DNA of 64,000 nt from Charina bottae (Eukaryota > Chordata > Lepidosauria > Squamata > Charinaidae), in contig JALMGJ010000011.1 in assembly GCA_023362775.1 (NCBI GenBank), positions 26,025,501-26,089,500 of the forward strand, read 5' to 3'. Both the position numbers and the translations under genes were made by a program. The notes under the pieces are model-generated. The model ran no database searches. It was not told the DNA's origin and saw only the letters and a program-made list of their open reading frames with translations. Position 1 is the stretch's first letter, and each line of letters begins with the position of its first letter. Below are positions 31,875-42,249 of the stretch, piece after piece.

Positions 31875-32166
31875 CGTTGTGACTAAGAATTACCAGCATA
31901 TTCTGGCCTTGGTATTTGCAGTAATGAAGATAAATGAAAACTCTCAGATCTTACCAAATATCTCTTTGGGCTTCCACATCTATGACAGCTATTTTAGTGC
32001 ACAGTGGACATACTATACTACAATGCTACTCATATACACAGTGGAGAGTTTTATCCCAAATTACATATGTGGCACCGAAAATAAACTGGCTGCAGTCATT
32101 GGGGGATTGGACTCTCAAACTTCCTTTAATATTGCAACCATTTTGGATATCTACAAGATCCCACAG
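31875..32166 (+). CDS. V2R-1 exon 2
   Basis: After ctttttgtag: [46 protein letters not shown] and YKIPQ before gtagga. All are signature V2R flytrap motifs, with no stop. Confidence 0.95.
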
Positions 32167-32764
32167 GTAGGATATGTGTTTCATTAATAGAAAAGTGTAG
32201 TGTTTCATTTTTTCTTTCAAGATACAATCTGAGGCAGGAATATATAAATTTCCAGGCTAAGAAATTAAGCCCTCTGTTCATTTGCAAATGCTGTCCATTA
32301 GAATCTTTCCTTTACTGGCCAGACACCAGTTGGTACTATAAACTTTCTAAAATGTAGACCCTGTTCCAGGTGTAGCAGATGTGCTTAAAGCACTTAATAA
32401 GCATCAGACCAGCAATAAACAATATTAATAATATTTTTGTTCAAAATCATCAATATGTCATTGAAAAGAATATAGTCAGATATAAGGGAAAAGATGATGA
32501 TTGTATTAGTTATTTTATTTTTATACCTTTCACCTTCCTGAGGTGGTATAAAAATAAACAATATATAATTATTATATGTGGGAAGAGTTTAAAGCTTTAA
32601 AAACAACCCCTTTTTAATAGGCTTTCAACAGTGTCTAGTGCTGCAATGTAAATGTTACTTCTGTTGTATACCATTCTTATAGCATTCTACAACCACACTT
32701 CAATCCCATACTTGCTCAAAACATTCCATAAATCAAAGCTATTCTTATTATCATTTCTCTAAAT

Positions 32765-33829
32765 CAATGGTTCTCAACCAGGGGCCATATGGCCCCCTGG
32801 GTGTCCTAGGATATTTCAAGGGGGCCACAGAGGAAAAACATGTAAGAGGAGGGCCATGGCATTTGCCGAGGGGTCACAGAAAAGCAAAGTGTATTATACT
32901 GCAAATACCATCTTGCTGATACTGGCAAATGCACCACTTACTGTTCCATCTCCATATTATTTTATTTATTTATATAATTTATATAACCGCCCATCTCCCC
33001 CAACGGGGAACTCTGGGTGGTTTACAATAAAAATAAATTAGATAAAAACATGAAATATAAAATATATATACCAACAATTTATACAATTAATATAATAAAT
33101 AGATATAAAAATCCAAGTGGGAGATAGTATTAATAAAAGAAGGGCATTATAAAATTACGGGATTAACCACCCCCATGAGGAACTATCGTTTCCTCCCTCC
33201 CATGCCAGGCGGCAGAACCAGGTCTTCAGTTCTTTCCTAAAGGTCGGGAGGGAGGGGATCTGTCTCAACTCTGGGGGCAAGATGTTCCATAGTGTGGGTG
33301 CTGCTACAGAGAAGGCCCGCCTCCTAGCCCCCATCAGATGACATTCTTTAATTGATGGGGCTTGTAGCAGGCCCTCTCTGAACGATCGGGTGGGGCGGGT
33401 CGATAATATGGGGATAAGATGGTCCCTCAGGTATTCTGGTCCTATGCCATGTAGGGCTTTAAAGGTGATAACCAACACCTTGAATTGTACCCGGAAGCAA
33501 ACCGGCACCCAATGCAGCTCGCGGAGCAAAGGTGTTATATGTGCAGATCTTGGTGCACCTAAAATCGCCCGCGCGGCTGCATTCTGCACCAGCTGTAGCT
33601 TCCGGATAGTCTTCAGGGGTAGCCCCATGTACAGCACATTGCAATAATCTACATGGGAGATGACGAGAGCGTGAGTGACTGTTCGGAGGGCATCGCGATC
33701 CAGGAATGGGCGCAACTGGCGCACAAGCCGAAGCTATGCCATATCCCATAATGGGACCTGGGCAGAGGGCCACAGGAGAAAAACATGGTCAGAAGTGGGC
33801 CAGGGGTGAAAAAAGATTGAGAAACACTG
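32765..33829. mobile_element. hAT element split by a CR1/L2 LINE
   Basis: The left end caatggttctcaaccagggg and the right end tgagaaacactg are inverted repeats of the CAGTGGTTCTCAACC type. Flanks ctctaaat (32757-32764) and ttctaaat (33830-33837) are an 8-bp duplication with one mismatch. The two arms share a ggccacag...aaaaacatg...gggcca sequence, in keeping with one original MITE. A LINE occupies about 32951-33735 inside it. Confidence 0.75.
32951..33735 (-). mobile_element. CR1/L2-group LINE, 3' part with open frame
   Basis: A 189-codon minus-strand frame (33724-33155) encodes the end of the reverse transcriptase region: ALVISHVDYCNVLYMGLPLK, KLQLVQNAAARAILGAPRSA, HITPLLRELHWVPV and APTLWNILPPELRQIPSLPT. 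It is 5'-truncated, with the tail ataaccgcccatctccccca at the left end. The open frame suggests one of the younger LINEs in the window. Confidence 0.85.
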
Positions 33830-34323
33830 TTCTAAATCAATAAACATTCCCCTCATCCAAAAAAAATCTTTTTCATATTTCATACATTTTTGGGGAACCT
33901 GCTGGAGAGTAAAAATGCATGCCCCTAACTGACATAAACCTACATTGCGTTTCCCCAATTCTATTTTTCCACTTATCACTATCATTCCCATACAAATCTC
34001 CAAAATATGGTTTCTAGCATGCTGTCATTTTTTTTTTTCATCCTGAATCATTTACTTTTATTTTCAATCTCATTAGTTGTATTCGGTGTCCTGGCTTCAG
34101 CAAAGGGAGAAAAAGTTCATGCAATTGGCAAGCAAAGTGCAGGCGTGATGTGGGTGCTTGGGGGCAAGGCTTGCAGAGGTGCTGGGTGGAAATACACACA
34201 CCGTGGGAGGAGGGGAATGTTTTAGGAGCAATAGGTTTGCAGCAAGGCTTGGAAGGAAGGAAGCCCCAACGTAACCTGAAACTCAGTGGCTGGTGTGACC
34301 AAGAACTTAAGTTGTTCTTCGTG

Positions 34324-35010
34324 TTACTCCAAATGCACAGTCACTGGTGCAGTGATCATAGTAATGGGGCCTGACTCTAGAGGGCATCCCTCAATGGTTT
34401 CTACTACCACCGGCACTTTGAGTGGGCACAGTGGGATGCCCACCTGTTCCACAAAAGCAACATTTACAAAATTGCAGGAAGCCCCAGAATCAGTTGTGGC
34501 AAAGGCTTGAACAGGACTGTGACTTGGAACCTGCAGCTCCATAGGAATCTGGAAATGGGGTGGGCATGTTGCAGAATGGAAACTCTTGCTCTTACCCCCA
34601 GATTCAGTGCCTTGAACTGGCTGGGGATGTTGTTTCCCAGCTGCTGTCCCTTGCCTTGTTTCTGTGGGCATTGCTGGCCATAGCGATTTGGCTGGTCACA
34701 GTACAGACCGAAATTTTGCTGGACGGGTTTTTTCCATATCTGTTAATCAACCTTGACTGCTGCCCAGCTGGATGGGTTCCTCAGCGTTGGCCACCAGAAG
34801 CTCACTGACAAAGGAACCAGTGTTGGATGGTAGGAACAAATTGTTCCTCTTGCTCATGCTTGAATGCTCCTTTTGGGCCTTACATGCTTCCAAGCATGAA
34901 TCTATATGCATACAAAGTTGAATTAACCCTTGCAAGGTATCAGGGCTGATGGAAACAGTGGGGAAAAAGTTTGGACTCAAAGAAAGTGGATTGGGGCTGA
35001 AGAATGTCAA
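34324..35010 (-). mobile_element. Ty3/gypsy (sushi-like) retrotransposon fragment, gag end and protease
   Basis: One minus-strand frame (34671-34324) contains an aspartic-protease motif ATTDSGASCNF followed by VEQVGIPLCPL, characteristic of vertebrate sushi-type Ty3/gypsy elements. A second frame (35010-34747) upstream resembles the end of Gag. Between them a zinc-knuckle-like CxxC remnant is broken by stops. No LTRs, RT or integrase are next to it, so this is a degraded remnant in V2R-1 intron 2. Confidence 0.65.
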
Positions 35011-35239
35011 TGCGATAATTGCGATAACATTACTGCGATAAAATGCGATAACATTACTGTTTTGAATAGCCCTTTGAATTGAAATGTGTAACTGAACAAG
35101 AGACAGTATATAAGAAAGCCTTTATGTATATACGAACAATTAGCCCTTTTCTGAAACAGAAGACATCAAAGAAGGAGATTTAGACTCTCTGTGCCCAAGC
35201 TTGCAATTTGTGGGCAGGGAAGAAGATAAAGGGTGAGCT

Positions 35240-35600
35240 ATGGAACTTGGGAGTAAAGTTGGCAATGTGTATTCCAGATAAAGACGTTCCTAACTGGACC
35301 ATAGTAACCTTTAGCTCATTTGCATTTTAATTTTTCCACCCATAGGCGGAGATTTTTAGAAAACACAGTACATGCTAAGATTATTATGGGATAGTATGTT
35401 ATATGCAGCACTTTCTATGCAGGTGCAAGAACAGTAACCAATTAGAAGCTTTTATGGCTAGATGGCATTTGTGATAACAACTTTAGAGGTGTATAAAAGT
35501 TAATTGCTTGGGTTGCTCGAGGCTTTTTCCCTGCTTTAAAGGGAGGCCCTCATTTGCTTGTAGATCTACAAATAAATGAGATTCCAATTATCTATTCATG
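35240..35600 (+). mobile_element. candidate solo LTR
   Basis: A TATA-like gtataaaag at 35491-35499 and an AATAAA at 35571-35576 are spaced as in a U3-R-U5 arrangement, with 'gggttgctcgaggctttttccctgc' type sequence between. Borders and target duplication are unresolved. It may or may not relate to the gypsy fragment next to it, which lies in the other orientation. Confidence 0.35.
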
Positions 35601-35849
35601 TCACCTAAAAAAATATATTCCATATGCCATGGTCATCACCAAAATTGCCAACAGCTACTGACCTCTGCAACCAACATGGCTTTGGTCAATCATTGCTTTC
35701 TACATATTAGTAATACAGACATTGAAACTAGATTGCCAGCCTTAAATATTAGTGGCCCCTGCTAATGATAAAGACAGTACCTGGCCTGTTTTGGCCAGGA
35801 TGTAACCAAGCCTATTTTTACCCCAGGCATGCTCATACTATTTTTTAAA

Positions 35850-36560
35850 TATAATTATTATTAAGAATTTTGATTGAATTTTTAGTAAAAACTAATACAA
35901 ACTAAACTTAGAGAAAAAGAAAAAAATAAAAAGTGCAGGAAAAAAGAAAAGAAAGAATACAATAAAGAAAAAGAAAAGAAATGTATAAAGAAGTGACTTC
36001 CAACTTTTATTGCAAGAAGTATAGACAAACTTGATATATCTACACCCCCTATAAGGTTACAAACAGATATCTCTTCATCCCATATCCCATCCCTTATCTA
36101 TAAGCAAATCCATAAAACCAACTTTTCAATCCTGGTGTCAGCAAAAAGTCCATAAAGAGTTGCCAGAACGTTGCAAAAAATATCTTATTTTAACCCTGAT
36201 CAAGTAAACCAACATTAATATTCCTTCCTTTTACTTCTAACAGTCTTAATCTTTAATTCAATCAAATATTGTCATAGGATTTGATTTCTTTTCAATTCTT
36301 CTTTATCCCATTGCACAGATATCTTCAAGGCTTTAACAAGCCTCTTTTGTAGATCCAATAACATTTTCCAGGTACAAAACATTTCTTCTGTACATTGAGT
36401 AAAACGTCCTTTTCAAAATCTTTCTGTTGGCCTGTCATTTGTAGTTCCACTTTTAGTACTTTCTCTGTCTTGTCAGAGAAAACTTGTTCCACATCTGTCA
36501 TTCCTTCATTAATATCTTTTAGACATAGTCTATCTATAGAAGCAGACATCATTACTGACA
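35850..36560 (-). mobile_element. L1 deletion derivative, copy A (truncated)
   Basis: On the minus strand an ORF1-like coiled-coil segment (VELQMTGQQKDFEKDVLLNV, then LDLQKRL-type) is followed directly by a long 3' UTR-like stretch ending aattcttaataataattat. The copy at 60810-62330 has the same order and clear similarity over the whole length, including the ORF1-to-3' junction. Here the 5' part is replaced by BovB sequence at about 36561. Confidence 0.65.
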
Positions 36561-37110
36561 TCATTACATCGGTGATGCTATCTAACCATCTCATCCTCTG
36601 CCGTCCCCTTCTCCTTTTGCCTTAAGTCTTTCCCAGCATCAGGGTCTTTTCCAGTGAGTCCTCTCTTCACATTAGGTGGCCAAAATATTTGAGCTTCAGC
36701 TTCAGTATCTGTCCTTCCAATGAGCAGCCTGGGTTGATTTCCTTTAGGATACGTTTCGAAAACATCAATTCTTTGGCGCTCAGCCTTCCTTATGGCCCAA
36801 CTCTCACAGCCATACATTACTACTGGGAAAACCATAGCTTTAATTATACGGACCTTTGTCAGCAAGGTGATGTCTCTGCTTTTTAATATGCTGTCTAGGT
36901 TTGCCATAGCTTTCCTCCCAAGAAGCAAGCGTCTTTTAATTTCATGGCTGCAGTCACCATCTGTGGTGATCTTGGAGCCCAAGAAAATAAAATCTGTTAC
37001 TGCTTCCATTTCTTCCCCTTCTATTTGCCAGGAGGTGATGGGACCAGATGCCATGATCTGAGTTCTTTTAATGTTGAGTTTCAAGCCAGCTTTTGCACTC
37101 TCCTCTTTCT
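36561..37110 (-). mobile_element. RTE-BovB fragment, truncated at both ends
   Basis: The minus-strand frame has LKLNIKRTQIMASGPITSW, DFIFLGSKITTDGDCSHEIK and MVFPVVMYGCESWAIRKAER. About 60 bp encoding the CWRRLLRVPWTARRSN region are deleted relative to the copy at 12839. The 3' end (last about 120 bp and tail) is missing, and the sequence passes straight into L1 DNA at tcattactgaca|tcattac. Confidence 0.85.
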
Positions 37111-37577
37111 GTCAGTTTCAGGAAGGATTTTTTTTTTAACAGAAAGTGAATGAAAAACTCCTATACTCATGTTTTATAAATATACAGTATATCAAGAAAC
37201 CCAGCCTCCTGTCACAAGGCATCAATCAGCAAAGGGTATCCACCATACTTACTTGAATCAACATACATCATAACCAAAGCCAGACAAATTCTCTTGGCCT
37301 TTGTACCAGAAAAGCCCACAATAATTTCACCCTAGTAGTTACAATGAAAATTTCAGTAATAATAAAGTAAATTACTAAATACTTTTTCTGTTTTTTCATG
37401 ACACTCAAAATCCACAGCCAGGGACTATGGCCTAACTAGATCATAAATAGGAACAGTTATATACTTTATGTGACCAGCAACTAACCATTTGGGCATGTGC
37501 TGAATGTGGTCAGCTTAGATGTTTTACTGTCTCCTAAGTGTCCTTGATAGACTCTTTGATAGTCTTCTATCAGAGTA

Positions 37578-37909
37578 AAAGTAAAGGTAAAGGTACCCCC
37601 CGCACATTTGTGCAGTCGTGTCCGACTCTAGGGGCCGGTGCTCATCTCCGTTTGTTAGCCAAAGAGCCAGCGTTGTCCGAAGACGCTTCCACGGTCATGT
37701 GGCCACATGACGCACGTGGAACACTGTTACCTACCCACCGAAGTGGTACCTATTCATCTACTTGCATTTGCATGCTTTCGAATTGCTAGGTTGGCAAGAG
37801 CTGGAGCTAGTGCGGGAGCTCACTCCGCACGCAGGGCTAGGGATTCGAACCTCCGAACTTGTGATCGACAAGCCTGGTGTCTTATCCACTGAGCCACGAC
37901 GCCCCTTAC
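37578..37909 (-). mobile_element. Sauria-type tRNA SINE
   Basis: Full-length with a small deletion in the tRNA head. Perfect 12-bp duplication, tctatcagagta, at 37566-37577 and 37910-37921. Confidence 0.9.
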
Positions 37910-38474
37910 TCTATCAGAGTACAGATAGAGAAATCAGAATCACAGAACACCTTATAGGGCCTCACAGAATCTCTAATAATTGCTGATATGATAGCTGAGC
38001 TCCCATTCCACCTGAAACTCTAAACCCAGTTTACCAAAACACAATTGCTGTGTTCCTAGAACATACTATGCCCAAGCTCATAAAGTACAGCTGTCTGTTT
38101 AACAATTGCTTAACATGCTTGTTAAGATAACAGCTGGATTTCCACCAGTGGTGTCCCTGGGTGGGTGAGTGTATCAAAAAAGCAAGGTGGTTGACATAGT
38201 GTTAGGATAGAAAACCTGCCCCTTTTGTACATGCACTGTTGCATGCATGTACTAAAGGGGAAGGTCTTATATTGTGATGCCACATCCTCCACCTTCCCTT
38301 TTCACACACATCACACACCACGTGTTCCCACAACATGCTGAAATATTCAATTTCTTTTTTTAAGCTAGCATGTTATATGAATCCAGTCAATGAAAAGCTT
38401 GAAAACTTTCTTATAGAAAAGTTATTATTACCGTTTCTTCCTCCCTCCCATTCCCATACCACTTCTTTCTTTAG

Positions 38475-39329
38475 CTCATTTATGGCTCTGCTCCAGTGAT
38501 GAATGATAAAACTCCAGGCTTATTCTTCTATCAGATGGCCCCAAAGGAAGCCCTCCAGTACAAAGGAATCCTTTCTTTAATTCTGCATTTCAGGTGGACA
38601 TGGATTGGAGTCATTATTCTGGAAGATGAGAATGGAGAAAAATTTGTGCAAACTCTGCTTCTACTGTTTTCTCAGCATGGTGTCTGTTTTGCCTTTGTAG
38701 AAAGAATTGCTCAATTACGTGTTGTTGACCCAGAAACATTTCAATATGGGCTGAACCTTTATGACAATATAATGAGTAGCAAAGCCAATATAATGATAGT
38801 GTATGGAGAGTCTTATACCATTATATATTTAAGATGGTTGTCAGTTCTGCCAAATCTAGAAGATGTGACAAGGATGCCAAAAGGTAAAGTTTGGATAATG
38901 ACATCCCAGATGGAGTTCATTTCATTTGCCTATCAAAGGAATTGGGATACAGAAATGCTCCATGGTGCTCTGTCCTTCTTAGTTCACTCCAGTGACTTAC
39001 CAGGTTATAAGTTATTTGTTGAGAGCAGAAATCCTTCTAGTGCAGCAGCAGATGGGTTTATCAGAGACTTTTGGCAAAATTCCTTCAACTGTATATTTCC
39101 AAATTCAACTATGGACAAAGTGGTTGATAATGTTTGCTCTGGAGAGGAAAAACTAGAAAGCCTCCCTGCTCCTTTTTTTGAAATGAACATGACCGGCCAT
39201 AGCTATAGCATCTACAATGCTGTCTATGCAGTGGCTCATTCTTTACATGCCATGTTTGCATCTAGATTTCTTCACAGAGCAGTAGTAGAGAAGATAGATC
39301 TGAAACTTCACAACCAACCATTGTGGCAG
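38475..39329 (+). CDS. V2R-1 exon 3 (flytrap lobe)
   Basis: 855 nt, open: LIYGSAPVMNDKTPGLFFYQ, MAPKEALQYKGILSLILHFR, VYGESYTIIYLRW, KGKVWIMTSQME, HGALSFLVHSSDLPG, GFIRDFWQNSF, MTGHSYSIYNAVYAVAHSLH, ending LWQ|gtaatg. This is the largest V2R ligand-binding exon, in full agreement with V2R-2. Confidence 0.95.
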
Positions 39330-39544
39330 GTAATGTGTTTAAACATATACAGTACTTCTATATGTTTTTCTTTGTCCCTATTTTTACTGGTAGATAGGAC
39401 CAACCTGCCCTCTTCCAATTTTGTAAATTTTGACCACAGCTGAATAGAACTACAAATGTTTCTACTCTAGATATTGTTGTATATTCAGAGTATGTCCACA
39501 TTGTTCTGCAAGTATAAGAATATTACACCTTCTCTCTTCACTTG

Positions 39545-39835
39545 CATGATAATGTATGTGCTGGCAGACAAGGCCATCTGCAGATAAGCCAACCCTCGAA
39601 TTTTAGCCAAAACACCATGAAAAATGCGCCGATCCTCAAAATTTTCATATTTTCAATTTTCACAATTGGTTTATCCACAGATGGTGCATTTTTCATGGTA
39701 TTTTGGTTAAAAATTTGAGGGTTGGCTTATCTGTGAATATATATGGGTATATATAAAGGTACTTTTTTTAAAAAAAGTATTACCATATATACTTGTAGAT
39801 AAGCCCATCCACAGATAAGCCAACCCCAAACCCAA
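39545..39835. mobile_element. inverted-repeat MITE pair
   Basis: Three copies of a 'gataagccaaccc' type word and their complements (ttgagggttggcttatctg) lie around an AT-rich centre with accatatatacttgtagata. The arrangement is that of the 'tatactcgagtataagcc'-class MITEs known in vertebrates. Family not assigned. Confidence 0.45.
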
Positions 39836-40167
39836 TTTTTGTACTGTGATTATGACAATGTGACGATGAACCCCAACTGGTGTTTCATTTAACATCAGCC
39901 CGAGAGCAAAATCCAGAATGGAAAATTAATGGATGGATTTGATGTTAACATCTAAGCTTTATCATCAAACAGCTTTTTGTTTCACCATCCAAGAGTCTGT
40001 TAGAATGATTGAAAATCTTTACTTGAGATTTTAAGTGGAATTGAAAATTAATCTATGATATAACATTTCTGCCTTTAAATATTTCCCCAAATTGATTCCA
40101 ACCAGGCAGGTATCTGTACATATTTATATGTAATCTACCTACTCTTAGCCTTTTGTTTTCAATTCAG

Positions 40168-40392
40168 CTTCATCATTTTTTGAGAAGAGTCTCATTTAAG
40201 AGTGCTGGAGAGAACATTTCCTTTGATCAGAATGGGGAGTTAGTAGCTGGATTGGATGTGATCAATTGGATTTTTTCCTCTAATCAAACTTTTCATAAAG
40301 TGAGAGTTGGGTGGATGGATCCTCACGCTCCTCCAGAACAAGCCTTCACCATCAATGGAGATGCCATAACATGGCATAGCTGGTTTAATCAG
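40168..40392 (+). CDS. V2R-1 exon 4
   Basis: After tcaattcag: LHHFLRRVSFKSAGENISFD, NGELVAGLDVINWIF, KVRVGWMDPHAP and ITWHSWFNQ|gtagga. 75 codons, phase 0 on both sides. Confidence 0.95.
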
Positions 40393-40639
40393 GTAGGAGT
40401 CAATTAGAGACAGTTTGGAAATTAACTTTTAATTGGGTACTGTGTGTTATTCCTTCCATGAAATGTTAATTTCAGTAATAGTACTTGGTCCATAGAACAT
40501 ATATTTAGGATTTGAATCTTCACTTTTCTGTCGCCACTTTTTCTGGGAGCTGCTTGTTAGCATACGTTCTCTTATGTCAACAACTTTTGGAAATTCTCCA
40601 TTAACTCATTAACTCCTATTCTTGCTAGTTAAATATCTA

Positions 40640-41800
40640 GGGGGCGCCATAATCTACTGCCTGAAACATGGAGGATTTCAAGGAGACTTTCTCAGAGTTC
40701 CGTTGTGAGCTTCGTTGTGATTTTAAACAGATCTCTTATGATACCTGTCAAGTTATTCTGCAAGATATTCGGGACATTGCAAAAAAAACATCTGCCTTAA
40801 AATGTGTCATCTGGCTGAGGACGTTGGAGAACAAGTTGAAGTTTTTAACAAAGATAGAGATGTTTCTACTGACAGCGAAATTCAAGCCTTTTTTGAAATG
40901 CCAGGCGAAGATTATACTTTGGTGTTGAGGGGGTTAAAGGGACAATCTGAGTTGCAAATTACAAATGGAGTTGTTTTTCTGATGGAATGTTATGGGAAAG
41001 AAGAGTCTCTGTTCTGTGGGAGTTTTTTTGGAGAGAAGTCTGAGTTTCCAAGGGGGGCATTTGGGCTGGTTGATCTTTGTATGAAAAATGCCTTGTTTGT
41101 AATATGGAGATATGTAAATGCTCTGGCATTCTTCTGGAATTGAAGAATTTAACAGTGACAGAAATGTCTCATTGGCTTCTGTTGAAATGCTGGATGAAGA
41201 TTGGATAGTTGAGTTGAAGAAATTAAAAGGAGAGATCGAGTTGCAAGCGATAAGTGAAATTGATCTTCTGATGGAATGCCATGGAAAAGAAGGGGTTATT
41301 ATGTATGGGAGGTTTCCTGAAGAGAAGTCAGAGTTTTTGAGGGGGGCAGTTGGGCTGTTTGAAGCTCTGTGCGCATTGTGGGGATATGTAAATGCTTTGG
41401 TTTATTTGTCGATCGGAAGATTGCAAGTTTGGAGGTTCGAATCCCTAGCCCTGCATGCGGAATGAGCTCCCGCACTAGCTCCAGCTCTTGCCAACCTAGC
41501 AATTCGAAAGCATGCAAATGAAAGTAGATTAATAGGTACCACTTTGGTGGGTAGGTAACAGCGTTCTGCGTGTGTCATGCGGCCACATGACCGTGGAAGC
41601 GTCTTCGGACAACGCTGGCTCTTTGGCTAACAAACGGAGATGAGCACCGGCCCCTAGAGTCGGACACGACTGCACAAATGTGCGGGGGGTACCTTTACCT
41701 TTTTAAGGGTTTAAGAATATCTATCTGGATTGTTTTTAGCGTTTGGATGATTTCATTTATCTTTAATGATTTGGATTAAGATTACTAAAGTACCAATCGA
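40640..41800 (+). mobile_element. L1-like ORF1 region with tandem internal repeats, interrupted by a SINE
   Basis: Starts near ggggcgccataatctact with MEDFKETFSEFRCELRCDFK. The following frames contain two related units (GLKGQSELQITNGVVFLMEC and KLKGEIELQAISEIDLLMEC, each followed by a GKE...F.EKSEF.RGA.GL segment) about 330 bp apart. The sequence after the SINE (tttgatgatttcatttatc) resembles the end of squamate L1 ORF1. The frame is interrupted between units. Confidence 0.5.
41407..41703 (+). mobile_element. Sauria-type tRNA SINE, head-truncated
   Basis: Starts within the tRNA part at gtcgatcggaag; keeps the B box (ggttcgaatccc), the body and the tail (agtcggacacgactgcac, then tacctttacctt). 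The A-box part is absent. Confidence 0.85.
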
Positions 41801-41809
41801 AGAGAATAT

Positions 41810-42245
41810 TTGTAGCTCAGGGTTGAACTGTGGAATCCTTGGTGCTCTCTGAGCCTTGTTGTTTTCTTGCAGACGTTTCATTGCCAGGCTAGGCAACATC
41901 TTCAGTGCGAAAAGGGAGTGGAACTTGCTCTCTGTTTATATACCCTGGCTTGTCCTGCCTGTGTTGGTGGGGGTGTTGTACTCTCCTTGGTAGTACTTTG
42001 ATTGGATTGTTGTTTGCTGCTTGGTTGATAGACTGAGTTAATAGTTCCTTGATTGGGGTATATTGTGCTGTTTGATTGTTCCTCTGGTGCTAATCCTGGT
42101 GTTAATCTTTGCATATCTGGGTGTTGATTGCTGGCAAGGAGGTGTTCTGGTCTTCTGGCTTTTCTATTGTCTCTTATGAATGGTATGTAAATGTTGTTTA
42201 CCTCTATGTGTCTATTGATGGCGTCTGAGTGCCAAGCTTCCAGGA
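41810..42245 (-). mobile_element. Penelope-like element fragment
   Basis: On the minus strand a frame with AREFLEAWHSDAINRHIEVN and NIYIPFIRDNRKARRPEHLL precedes a TATA-like ggtatataaacag and then a non-coding end with cgtctgcaagaaaacaac. A coding end followed by promoter-like sequence fits the Penelope arrangement, and the peptide resembles the region after the GIY-YIG domain. Family assignment is from memory of motifs only. Confidence 0.5.
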
Positions 42246-42249
42246 ATTC

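Noticed and set aside
31381..31882. Cluster of open frames on both strands
   Set aside because: Same cause: hAT MITE copy 5 with repeated interior blocks.
34007..34374. Plus-strand frames near the gypsy fragment
   Set aside because: No motif; they partly overlap the antisense of the protease-coding frame.
36395..37153. Plus-strand frames over the BovB/L1 region
   Set aside because: Antisense of retroelement coding sequence.
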